NCBI RefSeq assembly: GCF_000368045.1
Contig: NZ_KB849235.1
Location: 443,016 to 507,015 of the forward strand
Origin: Acinetobacter johnsonii CIP 64.6
GTDB taxonomy: Bacteria; Pseudomonadota; Gammaproteobacteria; Pseudomonadales; Moraxellaceae
Reading direction: 5' to 3'
DNA: 64,000 bases
Position 1 is the stretch's first letter; each line of letters starts with the position of its first letter. The notes under the pieces were generated by a model, which made no database searches, was not told where the DNA came from, and saw only the letters and a list, made by a program, of their open reading frames with translations. The position numbers and the translations under genes are program-made. Below, in pieces: positions 1 through 8,896 of this stretch.

Positions 1-127
1 ACATCTGCAATGCATAACCCAAAATCAAAAAGATCAATTGCAAGCTCAAAATCACAGCAAACAACTTCCATCCTTTTTTACGCAATGCAGACTTATCTAC
101 TGCTTCGTATGTAACTGTTTTAATCAT
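1..127 (-). CDS. N-terminal fragment of a small membrane protein
   Basis: This is the 5' part of a minus-strand gene that runs off the left edge. Reading back from the ATG at 127, a ribosome binding site (GAGGTGATG) lies just upstream. The 42 visible residues start MIKTVTYEAVDKSALRKKGW and continue into a hydrophobic stretch (about residues 22-41) that looks like one membrane helix with positive residues on its cytoplasmic side. I do not recognise the family and the rest is outside the window. It is divergent from nothing; purL lies behind it on the same strand, separated by a terminator. Confidence 0.6.
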   Translation of the reverse strand, partial: MIKTVTYEAVDKSALRKKGWKLFAVILSLQLIFLILGYALQM

Positions 128-298
128 GTCATCACCTCATACATGAGTGTTGATACTGAAATTGTTTAGTGATCCATCTTTCTTCTATTGTGCATGATAT
201 TTGTGCATTTATTACACAATATCACTTTTACATAAATATAAAAGCAAAATCTAAACCAACTTCAGCGGGAGAATTAAAAAAATAAAAAACGATTCAAT
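128..298. other. Intergenic region, purL terminator to edge gene
   Basis: An AT-rich spacer. It should contain the promoter of the minus-strand membrane gene at the left edge, but no convincing pair of promoter hexamers can be assigned. Nothing else is visible. Confidence 0.4.
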
Positions 299-324
299 AA
301 AAAAGCCACCCGAAGGTGGCTTTT
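299..324 (-). terminator. Rho-independent terminator of purL
   Basis: A GCCACC / GGTGGC stem with a four-base loop (ttcg on the minus strand), followed on the minus strand by a run of T. It lies 18 bases after the purL stop codon. Confidence 0.85.
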
Positions 325-342
325 CAAAACCCAGACTTCAGA

Positions 343-3300
343 TTAACCAATGAACTTACGTGCATTACGGAACATACGTAACCATGCACCATCTTCCGTC
401 CACTCTTCAGGCTTCCAAGAATGCTGTACTGCACGGAAGTTACGTTCAGGGTGCGGCATCATAATCGTTGCACGACCATCTTTCGATGTAACACCTGAAA
501 TCGCTTCTGGAGAACCATTCGGGTTCATTGGATAGTGTTGAGTTGGGTTACCTTGGCTATCGACATAACGCAAGATTACTTGATTACCTGTATTTAATGC
601 AGCCAAGTTATCTGCACTAGTCACTACACGACCTTCACCATGTGCAACTGCAATCGGTAGGATTGAACCTTCCATACCATCTAACAAGACAGAGTTCGAT
701 TTTTCAACACGAACATTGACCACACGCGCTTCAAACATCTCAGAAGTGTTGCGATGGAATCGCGGCCAAGCTTCAGCACCCGGAATCAGTGGAGCCAATT
801 GCGACAACATTTGGCAGCCGTTGCAAATACCAAGAGAGAACGTTTCGTCACGGTTGAAGAATTTTTCAAATTGGTCACGAAGTTTTGGGTTGAACAAAAC
901 TGATTTCGCCCAGCCGCCGCCTGCACCCATGACGTCACCATAAGAGAAGCCGCCGCATGCCACAAGGCCTTCAAAGTCATCTAGGCTGATACGACCTGCA
1001 AGTAAGTCGCTCATGTGCACATCTACAGTGTTGAAACCAACTTTGTCGAATGCCGCAGCCATTTCAACATGACCATTTACGCCTTGTTCACGTAAGATCA
1101 CCATGTTTGGACGTCGTTCGTTGATGTACGGCGCTTCGATTGGCTCGTTCAAATCAAATGTAGGTTTTGCAATAATACCTGCATGTGATTTATCCGTGAT
1201 CAATGCAAATTCTTGATCCGCTGTTTCTACGTTGTCACGTAAACGTTGGATCTGATGTGACACTTCAGTCCACGCCACTTGCAAGTCTGCACGTTCAAGC
1301 ACTAAGCCATTTACAGTCAACTGATCGGTGTTGTTTACCGTACCAATGACCGTAATTGCATCGCATAATGTAGATGCCGCAACTTCTTCTGCAAGTGTTG
1401 CCCAATCAGACGTGCTGATTTGAAGCACTGCACCAATTTCTTCTGCAAATAAACTTTCAGTTGATTGATCTTCTAAAGCCACACCGAGACGTGCTGCAAA
1501 CATCATTTCCGCAACAGTTGCAAGCAAACCACCATCACCAATGTCGTGGTAAGCCTTAATTAAGCCGCGGTTGTTCCAGTCTTGAACCAAGACAAAGAAA
1601 GCTTTGAAGTCGTCAAAACTATCCACATCTGGTGTCACTGAACCAATAGCTTTATAGACCTGAGCAAGGATAGAACCGCCTAGACGGAACTGACCTTTAG
1701 AAAGATCAATACGCACAAGTACTGATTCTTCATTTTTCAATTCAGGCGTTAAGGTTTTACGTACATCAGTCACAGGCGCAAAGGCTGTGATTACACCTGA
1801 CATCGGTGAAGTCACCGATTTGTCTTCGCCTTCATCATTCCAAGTAGTACGCATAGACAATGAGTCTTTACCCACTGGAATTGCAATACCGAGTGCAGGA
1901 CACATTTCCATACCGATGGCTTTTACACCTTCAAATAAAGCTTGGTCTTCACCCTTTTGCCCTGCCGCCGCCATCCAGTTCGCAGACAATTTAATGTCAC
2001 TGATCTGGTCGATTTTTGCAGACATAATATTCGAGATCGACTCTGCAACCGATAAACGTGCAGATGCCGCAGGGTTTAACAATGCAACAGGTGGACGTTC
2101 GCCCATCGCCATTGCTTCACCTGTATAGCCTTGTAAGCTTGTTGTGGTCACTGCTGCATCTGCAACAGGAACCTGCCAACGACCTACAAACTGATCACGT
2201 GCAACCATACCTGTAATTGAACGGTCACCAATGGTGATCAAGAATGATTTCGATGCAACCGTTGGGTTTTTAAGTACACGGTAAATCGCATCTTTCAAAT
2301 CTGTGACTTTAGAAGCATCAAAGTCGTCGCCTTGACGTTCAATCGTTTCATACGAACGGCTCATACGAGGTGTGCCGCCCAGCATGACTTGCATTGGCAT
2401 ATCCACGGCTTTGTTATCAAACAATGGATCGTTCACTGTCAATTGACGCGCTTCAGTTGCTTCACCTAAAACGGCAAACGGACAACGTTCGCGTGCACAT
2501 AATGATTCAAATAATTCTAAAGAACTTGGACGAATCGCCAATACATAACGTTCTTGCGCTTCGTTTGACCAGATCTCCATTGGAGACATGCCCGGCTCAA
2601 GTGATGGAATCTTACGTAAATCAAGAATCGCACCCAGTTCGTGGTCATTCACCAACTCAGGCATTGCGTTTGAAATACCACCTGCACCCACGTCATGCAC
2701 AGACACGATTGGGTTGAAGTCTTCCATACGCCAGCATGCATCAATCACTTCTTGGCAACGACGTTCCATTTCAGGGTTTTCACGTTGTACAGAAGCGAAG
2801 TCTAGGTTTTCACCGAGTTTACCGCTGTCTACAGAAGATGCAGCACCGCCACCCAGGCCGATCAGCATTGCAGGCCCACCAAGAACGATCAGCAAGTCAC
2901 CCGGTTGAATCGCATCTTTTTCCACGTGGTCTGGACGAATGTTACCGTAACCACCCGCAATCATAATTGGCTTATGGAAGCCTTTTACATCGCCATTTAC
3001 ATTTTGTTCAAATGTACGGAAGTAACCATTTAAAGCAGGACGACCAAATTCGTTGTTAAACGCAGCACCACCCAATGGGCCTTCAATCATAATTTGAAGC
3101 GGAGATGCCATACGAGATGGTTTACCGTAGTTTTCTTCCCAAGGCTGTTCAAAGCCCGGAATATTTAAGTTTGAAACCGTAAAGCCTGTTAAACCTGCTT
3201 TTGGTTTACCACCACGACCTGTTGCACCTTCATCACGGATTTCACCGCCCGAACCAGTCGCAGCACCCGCAAATGGCGCAATCGCTGTTGGGTGGTTATG

Positions 3301-4179
3301 CGTTTCCACTTTCATCAAGATGTGAGCGGCTTGGCTCTTGTATTTATAAACGTGGTGACCCGTCGCTTCATCTTTCTTTGGATAGAAACGCTGAGTATCA
3401 AAACCAACGATCACCGAAGCATTGTCTTTATATGCGGACAATACATCTGTCGGTGATTCTTTATAAGTATTTTTAATCATTTGGAACAATGACAATGGCT
3501 GTTTTTCACCATCAATTGTCCATTCAGAACCAAAGATTTTATGACGACAGTGCTCTGAGTTTGCCTGAGCAAACATCATCAGTTCAATATCGTGCGGATT
3601 ACGACCGAGCTTGTTAAAAGCAGCAACTAAATAATCAATTTCTTCATCAGAGAGTGCAAAACCAAACTCAGAGTTCGCTTTTACTAAAGCGTCTTTACCC
3701 TGACCTAATATGTCAATTGCATTTAAAGGCTTTGGTGCAGTTTCAGAGAACAATGCAGCAGCGTCTTCAATTTGATTGAACACACTTTCAGTCATACGGT
3801 CATGTAAAACTTGTTTTACTGCATCCGATACTTCAGAAATACCTTTTAAAGTAAACAAAACACCGCGTTCTAAGCGGTGTATCGGGGTATTACAGTTAGC
3901 AAAAATATCCGTTGCCTTTGATGACCACGGCGAGATTGTACCTACACGTGGCGTCACAAGGACTTGAACTTCATCACTTGTCGCTTCGCGAACTTGGAAG
4001 GTTGCGCCATCATTTAATAGCTGCAAAGCAGATTGCTGTTGTTGCTCGTCGAGCGCTTGGTCGAAAAGGTAAACCCATTGGCTTTCTATTGATTGAACAG
4101 AACTGATAGACGATAGACGTGTTAAAAGTTGTGTTTGCTTAAAAGAAGAGTGTGCAGGTGCACCGGCAACGATAAACAT
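343..4179 (-). CDS. purL: Phosphoribosylformylglycinamidine synthase
   Basis: PurL catalyses the fourth step of purine synthesis, converting FGAR, glutamine and ATP to FGAM. It is the long single-chain form of gamma-proteobacteria (1278 residues). The N-terminal PurS-like part is followed by two AIRS-type ATP-binding halves (for example the VETHNHPTAI and HDVGAGGISNAMPE motifs). A C-terminal class I glutamine amidotransferase carries the nucleophile in GICNGCQ (Cys about 1119) and a late HPE motif. The start is the ATG that gives MFIVAGAPAHSS, with GTGGAG upstream. A longer TTG-start reading from 4212 adds 11 atypical residues, and its SD-like bases abut the TTG too closely. purM and purN lie 21 kb away. 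Confidence 0.97.
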   Translation of the reverse strand: MFIVAGAPAHSSFKQTQLLTRLSSISSVQSIESQWVYLFDQALDEQQQQSALQLLNDGATFQVREATSDEVQVLVTPRVGTISPWSSKATDIFANCNTPIHRLERGVLFTLKGISEVSDAVKQVLHDRMTESVFNQIEDAAALFSETAPKPLNAIDILGQGKDALVKANSEFGFALSDEEIDYLVAAFNKLGRNPHDIELMMFAQANSEHCRHKIFGSEWTIDGEKQPLSLFQMIKNTYKESPTDVLSAYKDNASVIVGFDTQRFYPKKDEATGHHVYKYKSQAAHILMKVETHNHPTAIAPFAGAATGSGGEIRDEGATGRGGKPKAGLTGFTVSNLNIPGFEQPWEENYGKPSRMASPLQIMIEGPLGGAAFNNEFGRPALNGYFRTFEQNVNGDVKGFHKPIMIAGGYGNIRPDHVEKDAIQPGDLLIVLGGPAMLIGLGGGAASSVDSGKLGENLDFASVQRENPEMERRCQEVIDACWRMEDFNPIVSVHDVGAGGISNAMPELVNDHELGAILDLRKIPSLEPGMSPMEIWSNEAQERYVLAIRPSSLELFESLCARERCPFAVLGEATEARQLTVNDPLFDNKAVDMPMQVMLGGTPRMSRSYETIERQGDDFDASKVTDLKDAIYRVLKNPTVASKSFLITIGDRSITGMVARDQFVGRWQVPVADAAVTTTSLQGYTGEAMAMGERPPVALLNPAASARLSVAESISNIMSAKIDQISDIKLSANWMAAAGQKGEDQALFEGVKAIGMEMCPALGIAIPVGKDSLSMRTTWNDEGEDKSVTSPMSGVITAFAPVTDVRKTLTPELKNEESVLVRIDLSKGQFRLGGSILAQVYKAIGSVTPDVDSFDDFKAFFVLVQDWNNRGLIKAYHDIGDGGLLATVAEMMFAARLGVALEDQSTESLFAEEIGAVLQISTSDWATLAEEVAASTLCDAITVIGTVNNTDQLTVNGLVLERADLQVAWTEVSHQIQRLRDNVETADQEFALITDKSHAGIIAKPTFDLNEPIEAPYINERRPNMVILREQGVNGHVEMAAAFDKVGFNTVDVHMSDLLAGRISLDDFEGLVACGGFSYGDVMGAGGGWAKSVLFNPKLRDQFEKFFNRDETFSLGICNGCQMLSQLAPLIPGAEAWPRFHRNTSEMFEARVVNVRVEKSNSVLLDGMEGSILPIAVAHGEGRVVTSADNLAALNTGNQVILRYVDSQGNPTQHYPMNPNGSPEAISGVTSKDGRATIMMPHPERNFRAVQHSWKPEEWTEDGAWLRMFRNARKFIG

Positions 4180-4615
4180 GCTGTTTTTGGCTCCACGGGC
4201 AGGTCTAGACAACCTACCTCAATGTGACTTGAAGAGAGCGCATATTCTACTGTGTATTGCCAAAATCAGCTAGTCGTCTACGACTTAAAAAAGTGAGATT
4301 TCTTTGTTTTAAAAGATCAATTTACTTTGACTTTAAAAATCAAACATGATTAGTAACAAATGTTTTAAGGAATAAATTTCAAAGATGCCCGACTTTTAGG
4401 CTTTTGTTGGGTTCTAAAAACCATTTTCAATTGATATTTAAGCTGCAAATAACGAAGTTGACAGCCTGCTTGAGAACAAACAGGACTGCTTTAAGATGTT
4501 CTATTTCTGAAAACTTCATACTGCATAAATTAAAAGACAACTTATGTCGCAGCCCTCTAGAGCTCGTCACACTTTTTTGGCATGATGAAGCCAATAACTC
4601 ACTGAATAACGATAA
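4180..4615. other. Divergent purL-dgt intergenic region
   Basis: 436 bases between two divergent genes, so both promoters must lie here. A weak sigma-70-like pair for dgt is TTGAGA (4470-4475) and TAAGAT (4492-4497), 16 bases apart. Short ORFs on both strands have no ribosome binding site and no recognisable sequence, so I do not call them. No tRNA or clear operator is visible. Confidence 0.4.
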
Positions 4616-5956
4616 ATGATGCAAATGCGTTGGTTGGAACTGCTCTCAACAGTTCGTATTGGAAGTAAAAAACAAAATACCGAATTGGCACGTAGCCCAT
4701 TTCACAAAGATTATGATCGAATTATTTTTTCCCAAAGTTTTCGCCAACTGAACCGAAAAACCCAAGTCCATCCACTGACTCAACACGATGGCATTCACAC
4801 CCGTTTAACTCATTCGCTCGAAGTCTCCTGCATTGGACGCTCTCTTGGCATGCTCGCAGCGGAAAAGATCAAGGACGAACTGCCAATTTGGATTTCCCCT
4901 GCCGATGTTGGAGCCATTATTCAAGCAGCTTGTTTAGCACATGATATTGGGAACCCCCCGTTTGGCCATGCAGGTGAATACGCCATTCGCGAATGGTTTG
5001 ACGATGCATCACATGGAAACTTTTTAGAGAAACTTTCCGCAGAAGAACAAGCCGATGTGCGTCAGTTTGAAGGTAATGCCCAAGGTCTACGCTTACTGAC
5101 TAAAATTGACTATCACCCTAATGATGGTGGCATGCGTCTAACCTATGCAACACTGGGCGCTTATTTAAAATATCCGTGGCTGTCTAAAACCATCGAATCA
5201 CAAGGCAATACCCCTGCCAGTAAACGTGCCAAATTTGGCTGCTATCAGGCAGAAAAAGAAATCCTTCAACAAATTGCAGAGCAACTCGGACTGATTCAAC
5301 TGGGTGAATATCATTATTGTCGTCATCCACTGACTTATTTACTTGAAGCAGCAGATGATATTTGCTACGCCCTGATTGACCTTGAAGATGGCATTATTTT
5401 AAACATGTTGTCTTATGAAGAAGTTGAACCGATTTTTTTAAGCTTGCTTGGTGAATATAGCGCACCAACTGAACTGTCGATGCCAGATACGACTTGGCAG
5501 CAAAAAATTGCAGCCCTGCGCGGGCGCGTGATGAAACGTCTGGTTGAAGAAGTCACATCGGCTTTTGCTAAGCATCATTTTGAAATTTTAAACGGACAAC
5601 TGGCTGGCAGCTTACTGCAATACTGCGCTGCTGATATTGAGTTAGGCATTAACCGTGCAAAAGATTTAGCCCGCAATAAAATATTTGAACACCCACAAAA
5701 AGCTGGTTTGGAAATTATTGCCCATCAAAGTTTACAAAACATTTTAGATGCCTTTATTCCGCTCACTACACCGCATAAAACATTGAGCTTTAAAGAACAA
5801 CGCTTAATGGCTATTTTATGTCGTTCTGGTGCGCACTTTGGTAGCAACCATTATGAAAATATCATGCAGGTCTTAGATATTATTTCTAAATTTTCAGACC
5901 ACCAAGCGTACAACTTGTCTCAAGAGTTACAAGGCAATAAGGCAGGATTGATTTAA
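4616..5956 (+). CDS. dgt: Deoxyguanosinetriphosphate triphosphohydrolase-like protein
   Basis: An HD-superfamily dNTP triphosphohydrolase that hydrolyses dGTP (or other dNTPs) to the nucleoside and triphosphate, helping to balance the dNTP pool. The 446-residue protein has the family N-terminus (SPFHKDYDRIIFSQSFRQL), a conserved histidine (THSLEVS), and the HD metal-binding pair in LAHDIGNPPFGHAGE. Several ATG codons cluster at the start (ATGATGCAAATG). The first is used here, but the third codon or later is possible. The gene is followed at once by a decayed small reading frame and then ruvA, so these may be co-transcribed. Confidence 0.93.
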   Translation: MMQMRWLELLSTVRIGSKKQNTELARSPFHKDYDRIIFSQSFRQLNRKTQVHPLTQHDGIHTRLTHSLEVSCIGRSLGMLAAEKIKDELPIWISPADVGAIIQAACLAHDIGNPPFGHAGEYAIREWFDDASHGNFLEKLSAEEQADVRQFEGNAQGLRLLTKIDYHPNDGGMRLTYATLGAYLKYPWLSKTIESQGNTPASKRAKFGCYQAEKEILQQIAEQLGLIQLGEYHYCRHPLTYLLEAADDICYALIDLEDGIILNMLSYEEVEPIFLSLLGEYSAPTELSMPDTTWQQKIAALRGRVMKRLVEEVTSAFAKHHFEILNGQLAGSLLQYCAADIELGINRAKDLARNKIFEHPQKAGLEIIAHQSLQNILDAFIPLTTPHKTLSFKEQRLMAILCRSGAHFGSNHYENIMQVLDIISKFSDHQAYNLSQELQGNKAGLI

Positions 5957-5958
5957 AT

Positions 5959-6086
5959 GTGTCATCAACATCCAGTTTGATGATAAAGCCATCAATCCGA
6001 ACTCAATTTTCCGTGAGCCTTTTGCCTTTCTGCGCAATGCTCACTACTATGCAACCATTGATAAAAAAGTGAATCACACAACATGA
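5959..6086 (+). pseudogene. Probable frameshifted small gene coupled to ruvA
   Basis: Between dgt and ruvA one frame is open from about 5952 to a TGA at 6084-6086. It encodes a protein-like peptide (INIQFDDKAINPNSIFREPF, then AFLRNAHYYATIDKK). Its stop overlaps the ruvA ATG as ATGA, the usual mark of translational coupling. The frame has no usable start codon. A GTG at 5959 (with AGGA upstream) starts the neighbouring frame as V-S-S-T, and a single-base shift near 5969 would join the two. I infer a small gene of about 41 residues that has lost its frame. The product is unknown to me, and it could be chance or a sequencing error. Confidence 0.35.
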
Positions 6087-6685
6087 TCGGATGTCTTATT
6101 GGTGAAGTCTTCGCACTAGAAGCACCCACCGTACTTTTAAATGTAAATGGTGTCGGTTATGAAATTGATACACCACTGACAACCTTCTGCCAACTACAAA
6201 AAGGCCAGAAGATTACCTTATGGACGCACCTTGCCGTGCGTGAAGATGCTCAACTGCTCTATGGTTTTCTACATCAACAAGAAAAAATCATTTTTCGCAC
6301 CCTATTAAAGGTCAACGGTGTCGGCCCTAAAATGGCTTTAGGTATCTTATCCACGCTTAGTGTCGATATGCTGATTCATACTGTTGAGCATGAAGATATT
6401 AATACACTGGTTAAAGTACCTGGTGTGGGTAAAAAAACCGCTGAACGCCTCATGATTGAACTACGTGATCGCTTTAAAGCGATGTCTTCAGGTACAGCAC
6501 CAAGCAACTCAACCGTTGAACAAATTCAGTTCACAGGTAACTCTGCCGTGGCAGAAGCTGAAGCGGCCTTACAATCTTTAGGGTATAAACCTTTAGAAGC
6601 ACAGAAATTGGTCAATGCAGCAAAAGGTGATTTCACTGAAGCAAGCGACATCATCCGTGCTGCACTCAAATCGATGAATAAATAA
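6083..6685 (+). CDS. ruvA: Holliday junction branch migration protein RuvA
   Basis: RuvA binds four-way junctions and loads the RuvB motor for branch migration in recombination and repair. The protein has the usual length of about 200 residues. An N-terminal OB fold begins MIGCLIGEVFALE. Helix-hairpin-helix repeats follow (LLKVNGVGPKMALGIL near 76-90 and LVKVPGVGKKTAERLM near 112-127). A C-terminal RuvB-binding three-helix domain ends the protein (AEAALQSLGYKPLEAQK). Its ATG overlaps the TGA of the upstream small frame. ruvB follows after an unusually long 313-base gap, so ruvB may have its own promoter. No ruvC is present here. Confidence 0.97.
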   Translation: MIGCLIGEVFALEAPTVLLNVNGVGYEIDTPLTTFCQLQKGQKITLWTHLAVREDAQLLYGFLHQQEKIIFRTLLKVNGVGPKMALGILSTLSVDMLIHTVEHEDINTLVKVPGVGKKTAERLMIELRDRFKAMSSGTAPSNSTVEQIQFTGNSAVAEAEAALQSLGYKPLEAQKLVNAAKGDFTEASDIIRAALKSMNK

Positions 6686-6998
6686 AGCATCTCAATCAAG
6701 ACGACATTTGATACACGTAAGTGTCATTGGCAACTGTTCGAGTCAGGAGACATTTGCAGATCAATGTTTCTGCGATATAGTCGATAAGAACTTTCATTCG
6801 ATGAGTTTTGCGATGAGGTGCATTGCACCGCAAGTGGTTTTCTTGCGAAGCATTGCTTCTCATTTTGCAAAACAAAAGTAAGGCGAACCGCAGGTTATTC
6901 CTGAGTTTCGCTTGAAAATGGAAAGACTCCGCCAAGGTATATACTTTCTTTTCTGACATTTTGCTACAAAGCATATTCACCTAAAGTTTAAATAATAT
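6686..6998. repeat. Atypical ruvA-ruvB spacer, candidate intergenic repeat
   Basis: 313 bases split what is usually a tight ruvAB pair. The only long frame (minus, about 6696-6980) reads as low-quality protein without a ribosome binding site, so I treat the stretch as non-coding. It shares words with the spacer at 47305-47512: CATTCGATG, a GCATTGCTTC / GCAATGCTTT motif, and TTTTGCAA-ACAAAAG followed by GGCG. This suggests two diverged copies of one intergenic element. It must also carry any separate ruvB promoter; TATATACT near 6938-6948 is a possible -10. Confidence 0.4.
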
Positions 6999-8003
6999 AT
7001 GCAAGACCGTCTCATCGGTGGTTCCGAAAAACCCGAAGATCATATCGACCGCGCTATCCGCCCGACCTCACTCGATGACTACATCGGTCAGCCCGTGGTT
7101 CGTGAGCAAATGGAAATTTTTATTGGCGCAGCCCGTGGTCGTGGTGAAGCACTCGATCACACCTTAATTTTTGGTCCACCGGGACTAGGTAAAACCACAC
7201 TTGCCAATATTATTGCGCGTGAAATGGGTGGAAACCTCAAGTCGACTTCAGGCCCCGTACTAGAACGGGCTGGGGATTTGGCAGCCATGCTGACCAACCT
7301 TGAAGAAGGTGATGTGCTATTCATCGACGAAATTCACCGTCTTTCCCCCGTGATTGAAGAAATTCTTTACCCTGCCATGGAAGACTACCAACTCGACATT
7401 ATGATTGGTGAAGGTCCTGCAGCGCGTTCAATTAAGCTCGACTTACCCCCTTTTACTTTAGTTGCCGCAACCACACGTGCTGGACTCCTCACCTCTCCTT
7501 TACGTGACCGTTTTGGCATCGTGCAACGCCTTGAATTCTATTCCGTCGCTGACTTGACGCATATTGTGACTCGTTCTGCCAATTTGATGGATGTACCTAT
7601 TACACGTGAAGGTTCAGCAGAAATTGCACGTCGTTCACGTGGTACGCCGCGTATCGCCAACCGCTTACTACGTCGAGTTCGTGACTATGCACAAGTCAAA
7701 GGTACTGGTGAAGTGACACAAGATATGGCTCAGCGTGCACTCGATATGCTCAATGTCGATAAAGATGGTTTAGACACTTTAGACCGTCGTTATTTGAGTA
7801 TGTTACTTGAACGTTTTGATGGCGGCCCTGGTGGTGTAGAAGCTTTGGCAGCTGCAATGGCTGAAGACTCAGGTACATTAGAGGACGTGATTGAACCGTA
7901 TTTGATTCAACAAGGTTATGTGATGCGGACAGCCCGTGGTCGTATTGCCACCAATATGGCATATTTACAGTTTGGTATGACACCGCCTGAACCGAAACAT
8001 TAA
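6999..8003 (+). CDS. ruvB: Holliday junction branch migration ATPase RuvB
   Basis: RuvB is the AAA+ hexameric motor that drives branch migration with RuvA. The 334-residue protein has Walker A GPPGLGKT at residues 59-66, Walker B as VLFIDEIHRL, sensor 1 (VAATTRAG), the arginine-finger region (LLTSPLRDRFG), and a C-terminal winged helix (LEDVIEPYLIQQGYVMRTARGR). The start MQDRLIGGSEKPEDH is typical for the family. A terminator follows within a few bases of the stop. Confidence 0.98.
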   Translation: MQDRLIGGSEKPEDHIDRAIRPTSLDDYIGQPVVREQMEIFIGAARGRGEALDHTLIFGPPGLGKTTLANIIAREMGGNLKSTSGPVLERAGDLAAMLTNLEEGDVLFIDEIHRLSPVIEEILYPAMEDYQLDIMIGEGPAARSIKLDLPPFTLVAATTRAGLLTSPLRDRFGIVQRLEFYSVADLTHIVTRSANLMDVPITREGSAEIARRSRGTPRIANRLLRRVRDYAQVKGTGEVTQDMAQRALDMLNVDKDGLDTLDRRYLSMLLERFDGGPGGVEALAAAMAEDSGTLEDVIEPYLIQQGYVMRTARGRIATNMAYLQFGMTPPEPKH

Positions 8004-8008
8004 GCAAA

Positions 8009-8038
8009 AAAACTAAGCCTGAAAAATAGGCTTAGTTT
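8009..8038. terminator. Bidirectional terminator between ruvB and the 8032-8820 gene
   Basis: AACTAAGCCT and AGGCTTAGTT form a 10-bp stem, with A-runs before it and T-rich sequence after. The stop codon of the opposing minus-strand gene (8032-8034) lies inside the 3' arm, so that gene ends within the hairpin. Confidence 0.75.
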
Positions 8039-8820
8039 ATGAATTTATCTAAAACCATCTCATTTTTTAAAAGTTTTTTTGCAATGAGTTTAAATTTTGC
8101 AATGTGATTTCTATATGCTTTAATGTCTTCCTGCAATGTACTACTTTTACGTAATAGAGCATTATTTAATAAAGCACCATCTAAAACAATGTCTCTTAAA
8201 ATTAGATTTACCTCAGTTTGAAAATCAGCAGTATAGTAAAAAACTTCAAATGATATTTTCACCTTTAAAGCCTGCATATTTTTCAATCTTCCTTGGAGTT
8301 CTTTATATATTTCATAACCATACGTACCCTTTTGAACATGCTTTGATAAATCAATCTTTATACTTTCCATCGCAGTAAATCCAATAAATGTTGATAAATT
8401 TTCCGCCTCAGTTAGAAAATCAACTACCAATCTTTTAAATTCATTTCTATCCTTATTAAAACCATCTATTTTATTCTTCATAAGTAATTGTTTATATTGA
8501 TTTTCAATTAAATTACTATTTGATTCCATCATTAGTCTTTCAGAACTTTCTATTTGCTTAATTACCGCATCAAAAGACTGCTTCGTTAAATCAAAACTTT
8601 TTCGTCCATACCAATATGCCAACCAAGTAGCTAAGCCACCTAAAGCTAATGCAATCACAACAGAAAGTGCAAAAGACAAAATAGCCGTTTTGTCTGTAGA
8701 AGCATTTAATTCCATATGTGTTTTAGCAGGCTGCTGGAAAACTATTGTTTGCACACTTGGTTGTTGAGGCACTGTCCAAGGAAGTTGAATTACTATATCG
8801 TTAGAATCTTGCTTAGGCAT
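8032..8820 (-). CDS. Hypothetical membrane-anchored coiled-coil protein
   Basis: A 262-residue protein of no family that I recognise. Residues 1-45 are polar and Gln/Pro-rich. A single hydrophobic segment at about 46-70 (ILSFALSVVIALALGGLATW) is followed by a long helical, Lys/Glu/Asn-rich region likely to form coiled coil (FDLTKQSFDAVIKQIESSERL onward). The expected topology is one membrane anchor with a cytoplasmic C-terminal domain. The DNA is clearly more AT-rich than ruvB or tol-pal, with many AAA, ATT and TTA codons, which suggests an accessory or acquired gene between conserved neighbours. The stop falls inside the ruvB terminator hairpin. The function is unknown. Confidence 0.7.
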   Translation of the reverse strand: MPKQDSNDIVIQLPWTVPQQPSVQTIVFQQPAKTHMELNASTDKTAILSFALSVVIALALGGLATWLAYWYGRKSFDLTKQSFDAVIKQIESSERLMMESNSNLIENQYKQLLMKNKIDGFNKDRNEFKRLVVDFLTEAENLSTFIGFTAMESIKIDLSKHVQKGTYGYEIYKELQGRLKNMQALKVKISFEVFYYTADFQTEVNLILRDIVLDGALLNNALLRKSSTLQEDIKAYRNHIAKFKLIAKKLLKNEMVLDKFIN

Positions 8821-8896
8821 ATTTCAAACTTATTTTTAACTTATCAAGTGGCTTTATCATACTAAACTTCAAATAGGCTTGAACACAAAGTAAGGT

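Noticed and set aside
4404..4624. Two short opposing frames in the purL-dgt spacer
   Set aside because: No SD, no recognisable sequence, and they overlap the likely dgt promoter and start.
6696..6980. A 94-residue minus-strand frame between ruvA and ruvB
   Set aside because: Cys/Arg/Lys-rich low-quality translation without SD; the stretch behaves like an intergenic repeat.
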